This document shows positions 1 to 7,025 of a DNA stretch of 10,784 bases, piece by piece. This DNA comes from Phycisphaeraceae bacterium. Its GTDB lineage: Bacteria > Planctomycetota > Phycisphaerae > Phycisphaerales > Phycisphaeraceae. The stretch lies in NCBI GenBank assembly GCA_016763955.1, contig JAESSU010000133.1:1-10784 (forward strand), in the 5' to 3' direction. Numbering within the stretch: the first letter of the stretch is position 1; each line of letters starts with the position of its first letter. A model generated the notes under the pieces. That model had not been told where the DNA came from. It worked only from the letters and a program-made list of their open reading frames with translations, and made no database searches. A program made the position numbers and the translations under genes.

Positions 1-1216
1 CAGCTGTGATTTCCAAATCATGTTTTGCTTCGACAGCTTGATGTAAGCCATGTTGCCACTGGCGGTCTTCCATAAATCGGCCGGAGTATTCATCGACAAT
101 GACGATTTTGTCTTCAACAATGTGGTATTGATCCCCAGTGTGATAACAGTGTTCAGCAGTTAAGGCTTGCTCCACCATTTCATCACGCCGACGTGGCGAC
201 CGCCAAAAGGCTTTATCTTTATCGTCTTCATCAGAGAGCAAGTCTTCAAGATTGTCATACCCCTCGTCTGTCATTTTTACGCGACGTTTACGATGCTCAA
301 CGATAAAGTCTTCATTCGGTGCTAACTGTAACGCCAACTCGCGTGCTCGGACATACAGCGGGGCCTGATCATCCGTCCCACGGTTATTTGCAATGATCAA
401 CGGCGTGACCGCTTCATCAATCAATACCGCATCTAGTTCATCAATCACCGCCGCATACAGGCCCGGAACCAAGATACTTTCAGCAGCGCTAGACCCCATG
501 CGTGAACCGTAGGTTTTCCATCTAGCAGAAATAGGATCAAGAATCCTGCCAAGTTTAAGCTCATCACGAAGCCAATCCGCAACCAGTTCTTTTTGTGTCA
601 AATAGACAATCGGCAAACGGTAGAGTGCTTTTTTTTCTGACTCTTGGGTCTCACCGGTAATCCCACGAGCCGTCAAACCACATCGCCTGTAAATCGGCAT
701 GCGACTTTCCGCATCACGGTTAGCAAGATAATCATTGACTGTAATCACATGCACAGGTCTGCGCAACCACGCGAGTAAAGTCGCTCCTAAAGAGCATGTC
801 AACGTCTTGCCCTCGCCGGTGACCATTTCAATAATCTGCCCATGGAAAATCGCCAAAGCCCCCATGACCTGAACCTTGTACGGATACTCGCCTAACTCAC
901 GGCGGGCGACTTCACGCACAGCAGCGGCTCCTGCGACTAATTGCTTGTCATCGACATTGCGACGCGCAAAAATATCGCGAATTTCAAGAATTCGTTCATC
1001 AAGCTGAGCATCGGACATGTCCATAAAATGCTGCCCAAGGAGCAATACCTCGTCAGCTTGTTTGTTTAGGAAGGACATTCCCTTGCGAGATTTTTTGATT
1101 CGAGTAATCCAACGTCCAGCCTTAGCATCAATACCACGTGGCTGATCGACATGCCTCCGGCGAATCCGCAGTGTCGTCCAAAGGGCAATATCAGATTCAA
1201 CAGGTGTCTGGCTCAT
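1..1216 (-). CDS. SecA-like preprotein translocase ATPase (C-terminus outside window)
   Basis: I translated 405 residues from the ATG at 1216; an in-frame stop lies just upstream at 1244-1246 and the gene runs off the left edge. Motifs match the SecA DEAD-type motor: Walker A in EMVTGEGKTLT (130-140), HVITVNDYLANRD (156-168), the DEAD-box equivalent IDELDAVLIDEA (258-269) followed by TPLII, and VDEYSGRFMEDRQW with GLHQAVEAK (374-398). SecA is the cytosolic ATPase that pushes unfolded preproteins through SecYEG. This copy is divergent. The N-terminus is Arg-rich and unlike housekeeping SecA, the usual GTNNEFGFDYLRDN block is replaced by YLTQKELVADWLRDEL (205-220), and a segment of about 30 residues precedes the DEAD box. 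It is therefore more likely an accessory SecA paralogue than the essential one (inference). No clear ribosome-binding site precedes the start. Its cargo cannot be told from this window. Confidence 0.88.
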   Translation of the reverse strand, partial: MSQTPVESDIALWTTLRIRRRHVDQPRGIDAKAGRWITRIKKSRKGMSFLNKQADEVLLLGQHFMDMSDAQLDERILEIRDIFARRNVDDKQLVAGAAAVREVARRELGEYPYKVQVMGALAIFHGQIIEMVTGEGKTLTCSLGATLLAWLRRPVHVITVNDYLANRDAESRMPIYRRCGLTARGITGETQESEKKALYRLPIVYLTQKELVADWLRDELKLGRILDPISARWKTYGSRMGSSAAESILVPGLYAAVIDELDAVLIDEAVTPLIIANNRGTDDQAPLYVRARELALQLAPNEDFIVEHRKRRVKMTDEGYDNLEDLLSDEDDKDKAFWRSPRRRDEMVEQALTAEHCYHTGDQYHIVEDKIVIVDEYSGRFMEDRQWQHGLHQAVEAKHDLEITA

Positions 1217-1267
1217 TTTTTTCGGGGGTGTTGTGTGCGGGATTTAGGGGGTCACGGCAGGATGTCT

Positions 1268-1297
1268 ATCATACCTAAATCACACGCGTAGGCACAA
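1268..1297 (-). promoter_or_regulatory. Possible promoter for the SecA-like gene
   Basis: In the 94-bp gap between the ABC ATPase stop and the SecA-like start, the minus strand has TATGAT (1273-1268, 5 of 6 to the -10 consensus) and TTGTGC (1297-1292, weak -35) with an 18-nt spacer. This would give a leader of about 45 nt. I see no hairpin terminator in the gap, so read-through from the ctaA-ctaB-ABC operon is also possible. Confidence 0.3.
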
Positions 1298-1310
1298 TAT
1301 GTTTTAGGAC

Positions 1311-2342
1311 TCAAGCATCGCCTAGTCGATGACCTGTCAGATGCATAAAGACATCCTCAAGTGTGGGCTGTCCCACTGAAATACGTTTGATCTGATCACC
1401 CAATGCCGAGCCGATCTGAGCGACATGTGTCGGGCCATTTTCAATTTCCAAAAGCAGCTTGCCATCAATGAGGCTTAGTGGTTTATCTGGGTACATCTGG
1501 GCAAGGGCACTCTGCAAGGATGAGATGGAATTGGCATGATGAGGGTCGATTTGAATCACGTCGCCACCAATTTGTTGTTTAAGATGATCTGGCGTGTCCA
1601 CCGCGACAAGATCACCCAGATGCATAATGCCCAGTTGATCACATTTTTCCGCTTCGTCCATTAGATGCGTGGTCAGCAAAACCGTAATCCCCATGTCTTC
1701 ACGCAACATGCAAAGATGTTGCCAGATATCACGACGTGCAGCAGGATCCAAACCTGTTGAGGGCTCATCTAAAAGCAATATTCGTGGCTGATGCAGCATG
1801 GCTTTGGCGATCTCTACGCGACGCTTCATGCCCCCTGAAAAAGAGTCTATAAAATCATTGGCACGGTCGATGAGGTTCACCGTTGCTAGCGCATCGACAG
1901 CTTGTTTTTTGAGGTCATTGCCTGATAGGCCATAAAGTTGGCCATGGTAAATCAGGTTTTCCATCGCGGTGAGTTTGTCATCTAAACTCGGAGATTGAAA
2001 GACCACACCGAGTTGCTGACGAACATGCTGAGATTGGGTTTGCACATCAAAACCACAGACGCGGACACTGCCACTGGTGGGCGTAAGGAGCGTGCTAAGA
2101 ATTTGAAAGAGCGTGCTTTTACCGCTGCCGTTGGGGCCCAGAATGCCAAAAATCTGTGCTTCTTGAACCTGCAAAGACAGATTCTTAACCGCAGTGATTG
2201 AATCGGTGGGAACCTGCTGCTGTTTGGCTTTACGGCTCAAACGGCGGGAGGGATAAACATGCTTTAAATTTTGAATATCAACTGCAAACGATTTGACGTT
2301 AACGGATGAATTGTCTTGCGACATCAAGCTAGATGGGTTCAT
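1311..2342 (-). CDS. ABC transporter ATP-binding protein (DrrA/NodI-like)
   Basis: 343-residue nucleotide-binding subunit of an ABC exporter, acting on the inner face of the cytoplasmic membrane. Residues from the ATG at 2342: Walker A GPNGSGKS (69-76), Q-loop FQSPSLDDK (from 115), signature SGGMKRR (169-175), Walker B RILLLDEP (187-194), H-loop TTHLMDEA (224-231). The C-terminal extension ends in GQPTLEDVFMHLTG (324-337), the hallmark of the DrrA/NodI/CcmA-like group of multidrug, polysaccharide and cofactor exporters. The open frame begins six bases earlier at a TTG (2348). The ATG at 2342 is preferred because GAGAAG (2356-2351) lies 8 nt upstream of it and only 2 nt from the TTG. It is the last gene of the ctaA-ctaB operon, 20 bp after ctaB, suggesting a role in cytochrome oxidase or haem biogenesis (inference). 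No permease gene follows; the next gene on this strand is SecA-like. Confidence 0.93.
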   Translation of the reverse strand: MNPSSLMSQDNSSVNVKSFAVDIQNLKHVYPSRRLSRKAKQQQVPTDSITAVKNLSLQVQEAQIFGILGPNGSGKSTLFQILSTLLTPTSGSVRVCGFDVQTQSQHVRQQLGVVFQSPSLDDKLTAMENLIYHGQLYGLSGNDLKKQAVDALATVNLIDRANDFIDSFSGGMKRRVEIAKAMLHQPRILLLDEPSTGLDPAARRDIWQHLCMLREDMGITVLLTTHLMDEAEKCDQLGIMHLGDLVAVDTPDHLKQQIGGDVIQIDPHHANSISSLQSALAQMYPDKPLSLIDGKLLLEIENGPTHVAQIGSALGDQIKRISVGQPTLEDVFMHLTGHRLGDA

Positions 2343-2350
2343 GAACAATG

Positions 2351-2356
2351 CTTCTC
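2351..2356 (-). promoter_or_regulatory. Ribosome binding site deciding the ABC ATPase start
   Basis: GAGAAG on the minus strand with an 8-nt spacer to the ATG at 2342. It supports that ATG over the in-frame TTG at 2348, which would have a spacer of 2 nt. Confidence 0.5.
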
Positions 2357-2362
2357 TTTCAA

Positions 2363-3310
2363 TTACACCATCTGATCAAGCAGCATGGCAATAAACACAG
2401 CGGGTAAATAAACCAGTGACGAAAAAAATGAAAAACGGGCACTCTGACGATTCCGTCGAATAGCCATTCGAATGGTTGTTAGTAGATAGAGTACACCCAA
2501 AACCAGAGCACATACAAAATACCCTGTCCCCGCAACGCCTACAATCGTAGGAGACAAGCCAATGGGCAACAGCACCGCAGCGCCGAGCATTGCTTGACGA
2601 AACGTACTTTTACCCGTTGGATCTTCAACGGGTAAAACTTGTATGCCTCCCCGAGCATAGTCATCACGGTACAGCCATGCGATCGCTAAGAAATGGGGCA
2701 ATTGCCACATAAACATAATCGCAAATAACAGCATCGCTGAGGGGGTGACTTGAAGTGTCGCGGCTGCGGCGCCCATCACTGGGGGCAAGGCTCCGGGGAT
2801 TGCGCCGATAATCGTGGAAATACTATTAACCCGCTTCATAGGGGTATACACCAAGCAGTAACTAATGATAGTTCCTGCTGAGAGTACCGCAGAGAGCCAG
2901 CCACATTGGAGCCAGAGTACCACGACCCCCATCGTCGCAAGCACGATGCCAATAACCCATGCGGAGACCGGGTGTAACCGCTCAGTTGGTAGGGGCCGTT
3001 GTGCTGTGCGAGGCATCAGTGCATCGGTGTGTTTTTCAATGACTTGGTTAAGTGCGCTAGCCCCCATACAAGAAAGCGCAACACCTAATAACATCCATAG
3101 CAAGATGCCATGCTGTAGTTCCCAGACGCTTGATAAACTGCTGATTTCCAGTACTTCACGCGATGCCATAAAAAAACCAATACTGGCTGTAATCATGACC
3201 ATCATGGTGATGCGCACTTTGGCCAGAATCATAAAATCGGCACGGCTTGGAATCAGTGGCATATCGCTAGCTTTCATCACAGAGATTGCATTGGCAGATG
3301 CTTGTGTCAT
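2363..3310 (-). CDS. ctaB: Protohaem IX farnesyltransferase (haem O synthase)
   Basis: 315-residue polytopic membrane prenyltransferase of the UbiA superfamily, usual length for CtaB/CyoE. It transfers a farnesyl group from farnesyl diphosphate to protohaem to give haem O, the precursor of haem A. Diagnostic motifs are ALNQVIEKHTDALMPRTAQR (86-105, first prenyl-diphosphate/Mg site), YTPMKR (155-160), and QLPHFLAIAWLYRDDYARGG (203-222, second site), followed by the family-typical LPVEDPTGKST. Hydrophobic stretches throughout fit the family's multi-helix fold. In the first site only the last Asp (D96) of the DxDxD pattern remains; the other positions are Glu92 and His94. The start is an ATG overlapping the ctaA stop (ATGA), with AGGAG (3322-3318) 7 nt upstream, so translation is probably coupled to ctaA. 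Confidence 0.96.
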   Translation of the reverse strand: MTQASANAISVMKASDMPLIPSRADFMILAKVRITMMVMITASIGFFMASREVLEISSLSSVWELQHGILLWMLLGVALSCMGASALNQVIEKHTDALMPRTAQRPLPTERLHPVSAWVIGIVLATMGVVVLWLQCGWLSAVLSAGTIISYCLVYTPMKRVNSISTIIGAIPGALPPVMGAAAATLQVTPSAMLLFAIMFMWQLPHFLAIAWLYRDDYARGGIQVLPVEDPTGKSTFRQAMLGAAVLLPIGLSPTIVGVAGTGYFVCALVLGVLYLLTTIRMAIRRNRQSARFSFFSSLVYLPAVFIAMLLDQMV

Positions 3311-4413
3311 GCAATCACTCCTGTGGCTGTTTGAGATAATGAGTTGTTATTTTCTGCTTGTTGTTTTGCGAGATATTTTAATCGCATCATGCGAATTTGA
3401 ACAAGCGTTACCAGCCCCAACAATGTCGCGCCCGTGACTTGATGAATCGTTGCAATCTCAGGATGTTTACCACTCCAGATAACCAACATGCCTAACCCCA
3501 ATTGGATCACCAGTAAAAGTAAGACGCCGATCATCGGCTTTGATAAACTCGAGATGGATGGGAAAAATCCCCGTAAACTTTTAAGTAGCAACCCCACGTG
3601 AATCACCACAACCAATGCCCAAAAGCGATGTCCCATATGTAAATGAACATGCCAAAGTGTAAAATGCACGACATCTCCATTGGTATCATGTTGAATATTT
3701 TCAGGCATGGAATCAATCGCGATGTCCAACGATTCCTGAGACATCGGCGGCAACCAACTGCCATAAAAAGTCGGGAAGTCAGGCACGCTTAATCCCGCAC
3801 CACTATGACGCATTGCAGCACCAAGAGACAATTGAATTAACAACACAAAAAGCAAAATCCAACCCAAACGAATCGGCTTGCTAAACTGCGATTTTTGGAA
3901 CTGAGCAGGGGGGCTCTGATTCCATCTCTTGCCCGTGACAGCTGCTGCAAGGATTAATAAGCAAAAATAGACTTGTCCTAAAATCCCGTGAACAATCCCA
4001 AATCGCCAATCCATTTCAGTCACGCGAATGCCACCTAAAACGCCTTGGATGATAACCATCACAAGCAGCAAGGTTCCCAACCAGCTCACCCACCGATGGC
4101 TCTTTTGTGTTCCCCACATCCAAACACAAAGGATGATTGCTAAAACACCAATCCCACTAGCCCAAAGTCGATGCGTGTGTTCCCAGAAGACATCACCTTT
4201 CCACATTGAAATGGGAAAGAGAAACATATTATAGTTATAAGTGTTAGGCCAATCCGGGACAGACATGCCTGCACCTTTGCTCGTAACCGTGCCCCCAAGG
4301 ATTAGTAAACAAAAGGTCATCAACACACTAAACACACAAAACAGGTGTAAAAACAAGCGATTCTTTGGAACCGTCAATGTATTTGGAGTTGTTAAAGTTT
4401 CTGGTGTTGTCAT
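3307..4413 (-). CDS. ctaA: Haem A synthase (COX15/CtaA family)
   Basis: Membrane monooxygenase that oxidises the C8 methyl of haem O to a formyl group, giving haem A for aa3-type cytochrome c oxidase. The 368-residue form starts at the ATG at 4413. The protein shows the family's two-fold internal repeat: GAGMSVPDWPNTYNYN (47-62) is echoed by GAGLSVPDFPTFYGSW (205-220). Candidate haem-ligand histidines are EHTHR (78-82), VHGILGQ (141-147), HVHLHMGHR (255-263) and HQVTG (324-328). About eight hydrophobic segments are visible. The frame is open to another ATG at 4476, adding 21 residues that do not look like family sequence. I prefer 4413 because a TACAAT -10-like hexamer at 4485-4480 would start transcription near 4473, inside that extension. 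Neither start has a clear ribosome-binding site. It is the first gene of the operon and overlaps ctaB by 4 bp. Confidence 0.94.
   Translation of the reverse strand: MTTPETLTTPNTLTVPKNRLFLHLFCVFSVLMTFCLLILGGTVTSKGAGMSVPDWPNTYNYNMFLFPISMWKGDVFWEHTHRLWASGIGVLAIILCVWMWGTQKSHRWVSWLGTLLLVMVIIQGVLGGIRVTEMDWRFGIVHGILGQVYFCLLILAAAVTGKRWNQSPPAQFQKSQFSKPIRLGWILLFVLLIQLSLGAAMRHSGAGLSVPDFPTFYGSWLPPMSQESLDIAIDSMPENIQHDTNGDVVHFTLWHVHLHMGHRFWALVVVIHVGLLLKSLRGFFPSISSLSKPMIGVLLLLVIQLGLGMLVIWSGKHPEIATIHQVTGATLLGLVTLVQIRMMRLKYLAKQQAENNNSLSQTATGVIA
3318..3322 (-). promoter_or_regulatory. Strong ribosome binding site of ctaB
   Basis: AGGAG on the minus strand inside the 3' end of ctaA, 7 nt before the ctaB ATG. 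It is the clearest Shine-Dalgarno sequence in the window and shows that this organism does use SD-led initiation, at least inside operons. Confidence 0.75.
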
Positions 4414-4553
4414 GATTTTTATCGTGGCTCTGTTTATAAATAAAAAATCTTGCGTATCAAAAATACTGCTTAACATAACATTGTAGCGAGGATTGAAACA
4501 TTAAGCATCAAAAGACTCAAATCAAAGTTTACTTCTCAAAACGTCAATCGCAC

Positions 4554-4581
4554 TTGCTCCAAGCATGTTTCTCGTTACAAT
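4554..4581 (+). promoter_or_regulatory. Probable cimA promoter
   Basis: TTGCTC (4554-4559, weak -35), a 16-nt spacer and TACAAT (4576-4581, 5 of 6 to the -10 consensus). The -10 ends 7 nt before the ATG of the isoleucine-rich leader peptide, so the transcript would begin at or next to that ATG. Confidence 0.5.
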
Positions 4582-4588
4582 GTGATTA

Positions 4589-4648
4589 ATGATACTTAGC
4601 ACGCCCATTATTATTGCAATTATTCCGACTCAGCCGCCAACGCGGTAG
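4589..4648 (+). CDS. Isoleucine-rich attenuator leader peptide of cimA
   Basis: A 19-codon ORF, MILSTPIIIAIIPTQPPTR, ending in TAG at 4646-4648. Six of the 19 residues are Ile (one ATA, five ATT), with five of them at residues 7-12; there is one Leu and no Val. It lies between a probable promoter and an intrinsic terminator upstream of cimA, an isoleucine-biosynthesis gene. This is the arrangement of the amino-acid-rich leader peptides of classical attenuators such as those of the ilv and his operons. No Shine-Dalgarno sequence is seen; initiation is probably leaderless, as the -10 element ends 7 nt upstream. Presumed role: when Ile-tRNA is scarce the ribosome stalls on the Ile run and allows cimA transcription to continue. 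That function is inferred from the architecture. Confidence 0.8.
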   Translation: MILSTPIIIAIIPTQPPTR

Positions 4649-4713
4649 GGCCTGTGCTGCTACTCTGAACTTCAAACAGATCACACAACCCTGCTGCAAA
4701 GCAGGGTTTTTTT
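4633..4713 (+). promoter_or_regulatory. Transcription attenuator of cimA (three exclusive RNA pairings)
   Basis: Three competing pairings can be read by eye. Protector 1:2: CCGC (4634-4637) with GCGG (4642-4645), loop CAAC. Antiterminator 2:3: GCGGTAGGG (4642-4650) with CCCTGCTGC (4689-4697), nine pairs including two G-U. Terminator 3:4: AACCCTGC (4687-4694) with GCAGGGTT (4701-4708). Strand 2 spans the leader stop codon at 4646-4648. A ribosome stalled on the last Ile codons (4619-4624) would cover strand 1 and leave strand 2 free for the antiterminator. A ribosome that reaches the stop would mask strand 2, so the terminator forms. A further weak hairpin, GTAG (4645-4648) with CTAC (4660-4663), may also hold strand 2. 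The pairing is seen in the sequence; the regulatory outcome is inferred. Confidence 0.75.
4687..4713 (+). terminator. Intrinsic terminator in the cimA leader
   Basis: Perfect 8-bp stem AACCCTGC/GCAGGGTT with loop TGCAAA, running into a tract of seven T (4707-4713). It points along the plus strand and sits 43 nt before the cimA start. The only plus-strand ORF before it that I can support is the leader peptide, so it should terminate the leader transcript. Confidence 0.88.
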
Positions 4714-4756
4714 GTTCCCTTATTGCCCGCCTTGTTCACTATTGGAAAAACGCATC

Positions 4757-6370
4757 ATGACAAACCAACAACCGACACATGTCGAAATTTACGATACGAC
4801 GCTCCGAGATGGTACTCAAGGACAAGATGTCAATTTGTCACTGGTTGATAAACTCAAAATCACCGAACATCTAGACACCCTCGGTGTAGATTATATTGAA
4901 GGAGGCTATCCACTGTCCAACCCCAAGGACGTGGCTTACTTTCAACAAGTCCAAGAACTAAAGCTCAAACATGCCAAGGTCTGTGCTTTTGGCATGACAC
5001 GACGACGGGGCATCACAGCTGCCCAGGATGTGGGGATGCAATCTCTGGTCAATTCTGGAGCCCCGATCGTTACCATCGTCGGCAAGACTTGGGACTTGCA
5101 TGTTGATGAAGTCCTGCGTGTTAGCCGTGAGGAAAACTTGGAAATGATTCGTGACTCGGTTGCGTTTTGCAAACAGTCGGGCGTTGAAGTTTTCTATGAT
5201 GCGGAACACTTTTTTGACGGCTTCTTTGCCAATGAAGCCTATGCCCTGCAAACACTGCAAGCCGCTTTAGACGGCGGGGCGACGCGACTTATTTTCTGTG
5301 ATACCAACGGCGGATCATTACCCAGCCGAATCATGCAAACGATCAAGAAAATTCAAACATCACTGAATTTAGGTTCAGATGTAAAGCTCGGTATCCATAC
5401 CCACAATGACAGCGGCCTGGCAGTTGCCAACTCCTTAGTCGGTGTCGAAGCAGGTTGCATCCAAGTGCAAGGCACAATCAACGGCCTAGGCGAACGCACC
5501 GGCAACGCAGACCTGCTCACCGTAGCAGCTAATCTCCGACTCAAATCCAGCGGGCGCTTTACCTGTCTGTTTGAAAACGCCTTAACAAAACTCACCGAAA
5601 CCAGTCGCTACGTCTATGAACTGGCAAATCTCACCCCCGTCTCCGGCCAGCCCTATGTCGGTAGCGGCGCGTTTGCTCACAAAGGAGGGATGCATGTCCA
5701 TGCAGTCCAACGTGTGCCTCACAGCTATGAACATGTCAACCCCGAATCCGTGGGCAATAGCCGCCGAATACTTGTTAGTGAACTCTCGGGCGCAAGCAAC
5801 ATCGCAGCGACACTAGGCAAAAAGTTTAACATCGCAGACAACAAAGAAATGCAGCGCAAGGTCCTTGAAAAAATACAAGACCTCGAACATCAAGGTTATC
5901 AATTTGAAGCCGCACAGGCGAGCTTTGAATTGCTGCTGCATGATCTAATGGGAACCAAAAAAACCTTCTGGGATTTGGATCACTATCGTTGTGTCATTCT
6001 CAAGCGTGATCAAGAACAGTCTTCCACCGAAGCCATCGTTAAACTCCAAGTCGAAGGGAAAATTGAACACAATGTCGCTGAAGGAGATGGCCCGGTTAAT
6101 GCGCTCGACGCTGCTTTGCGCAAGAGCTTGCTACCTCATTACCCGCAGATTGCTAATGTGCATTTAGAGGACTACAAAGTCCGCGTCGTTAATCCCACCG
6201 CAGAGTCCGCAGCCAAGGTCCGCGTCGTCATCACTTTCCGCATAGAACACAACGGCAAACGTGAAACCATCAGCACCATCGGCGTGAATGAAAATATCGT
6301 CGACGCATCATGGCAAGCCATCACCGATGCACTAACGTACCATTTGATGGAAACCACAGCGGAAGTCTAA
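4757..6370 (+). CDS. cimA: (R)-citramalate synthase
   Basis: 537-residue HMGL-like/DRE-TIM enzyme that condenses pyruvate with acetyl-CoA to (R)-citramalate, the entry to the threonine-independent route to 2-oxobutyrate and isoleucine. The catalytic barrel has YDTTLRDGTQG (12-22), metal-binding HTHNDSGLAVAN (214-225), the NGLGERTGN loop (242-250) and FAHKGGMHVHAV (306-317). A C-terminal LeuA-type dimerisation/allosteric domain follows from about residue 400. The overall form and length match the longer citramalate synthase branch (TIGR00977-like) rather than 2-isopropylmalate synthase. The frame is open back to a TTG at 4712, but that lies in the terminator T-tract. The ATG at 4757, with GGAAA about 10 nt upstream, is the sensible start. 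The gene is monocistronic here and sits behind the isoleucine leader. The LeuA domain suggests added feedback control of the enzyme by isoleucine (inference). Confidence 0.95.
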   Translation: MTNQQPTHVEIYDTTLRDGTQGQDVNLSLVDKLKITEHLDTLGVDYIEGGYPLSNPKDVAYFQQVQELKLKHAKVCAFGMTRRRGITAAQDVGMQSLVNSGAPIVTIVGKTWDLHVDEVLRVSREENLEMIRDSVAFCKQSGVEVFYDAEHFFDGFFANEAYALQTLQAALDGGATRLIFCDTNGGSLPSRIMQTIKKIQTSLNLGSDVKLGIHTHNDSGLAVANSLVGVEAGCIQVQGTINGLGERTGNADLLTVAANLRLKSSGRFTCLFENALTKLTETSRYVYELANLTPVSGQPYVGSGAFAHKGGMHVHAVQRVPHSYEHVNPESVGNSRRILVSELSGASNIAATLGKKFNIADNKEMQRKVLEKIQDLEHQGYQFEAAQASFELLLHDLMGTKKTFWDLDHYRCVILKRDQEQSSTEAIVKLQVEGKIEHNVAEGDGPVNALDAALRKSLLPHYPQIANVHLEDYKVRVVNPTAESAAKVRVVITFRIEHNGKRETISTIGVNENIVDASWQAITDALTYHLMETTAEV

Positions 6371-6419
6371 ACATCGCTGCATCACTGTAAAAAAATTGGT
6401 AACTGTTTTTCTATCGTGT

Positions 6420-7025
6420 CTATTGGGGCACATGTACAAGGCCGATACCAATCGTGCGGCCGGAATCCGGGCCACCTATTAGTTCTTGGGTTTGATGTTC
6501 TATTTTTAGTTCATTCCAAAAACGATCAACATGAATATCCGAATCATCAGGACGATGTAGGATGTCATGGAGCCCAATTATCCCACCGGGTCGAACCAGT
6601 TGGCTGTATTGTAAAAAGTCGGTCTTAACACCCTCGTAAGTGTGGTCCCCATCGATAAACAGAAAATCGAGTTGCTCGCCATTAAAAATCTGATTGACAA
6701 TTTGCAACGTTTGAGGACTATGCGAGTCAGCCCGTTGTAAGTGCAGCTTCTGCTGTGAACGAGCAAATGACTGATAAAATGGTGTTTTGGATTCAGGATA
6801 CCCGCCACCATATTTCCCGCCAGGTAAATCCACGCTAACGATCGTCGCGTCATCCATGCTAGCTTGTGCCCATAGATAAAGTGAACCACCGCGAGCAGTC
6901 CCTATTTCAAGCACACGCTTAGGACGCAATTGGCATACGTTTTCGTACAAGGCCTTGATCTCATCAATATTTTGACGCGGAGCTATCTTACGAAACAGGC
7001 CCTTGCCTCTAAATTGAAAGGGCAC
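6420..7025 (-). CDS. Class I SAM-dependent methyltransferase (Methyltransf_24/CmcI-like), probably N-terminally truncated by a frameshift
   Basis: 201 residues from a GTG at 7025, the only usable start in this frame. Rossmann methyltransferase features: motif I VLEIGTARGGS (38-48), acidic SVDLPGG (64-70), FIDGDHTYEGVKTDF (123-137) and LVRPGGIIGLHDI (143-155). The last block resembles the cephalosporin-hydroxylase/Methyltransf_24 group often found with glycan genes. The substrate is unknown; a sugar or glycan acceptor is inferred from the FkbM and glycosyltransferase neighbours. Upstream of the GTG the frame is open only to a TAA at 7128-7130. The adjacent frame carries a better N-terminus beginning at the ATG at 7141, and joining the two at the A6 run (7054-7059) gives a continuous 240-residue protein. 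The gene converges on cimA with a 49-bp gap in which I see no convincing terminator. Confidence 0.82.
   Translation of the reverse strand: MPFQFRGKGLFRKIAPRQNIDEIKALYENVCQLRPKRVLEIGTARGGSLYLWAQASMDDATIVSVDLPGGKYGGGYPESKTPFYQSFARSQQKLHLQRADSHSPQTLQIVNQIFNGEQLDFLFIDGDHTYEGVKTDFLQYSQLVRPGGIIGLHDILHRPDDSDIHVDRFWNELKIEHQTQELIGGPDSGRTIGIGLVHVPQ

Noticed and set aside
4414..4476. N-terminal extension of ctaA from the ATG at 4476
   Set aside because: The added 21 residues are not family-like, and a -10-like TACAAT at 4485-4480 would place the transcription start inside them. Kept only as an alternative start.
4712..4756. TTG-initiated 15-codon N-terminal extension of cimA
   Set aside because: The TTG lies in the T-tract of the leader terminator, the extra residues do not look like CimA, and the ATG at 4757 starts just before the conserved YDTTLRDG motif.
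6371..6419. Terminator between the convergent cimA and methyltransferase genes
   Set aside because: Only a short A/T pairing (AAAAA with TTTTT around TTGGTAACTG) is visible, with no G/C stem; too weak to call.
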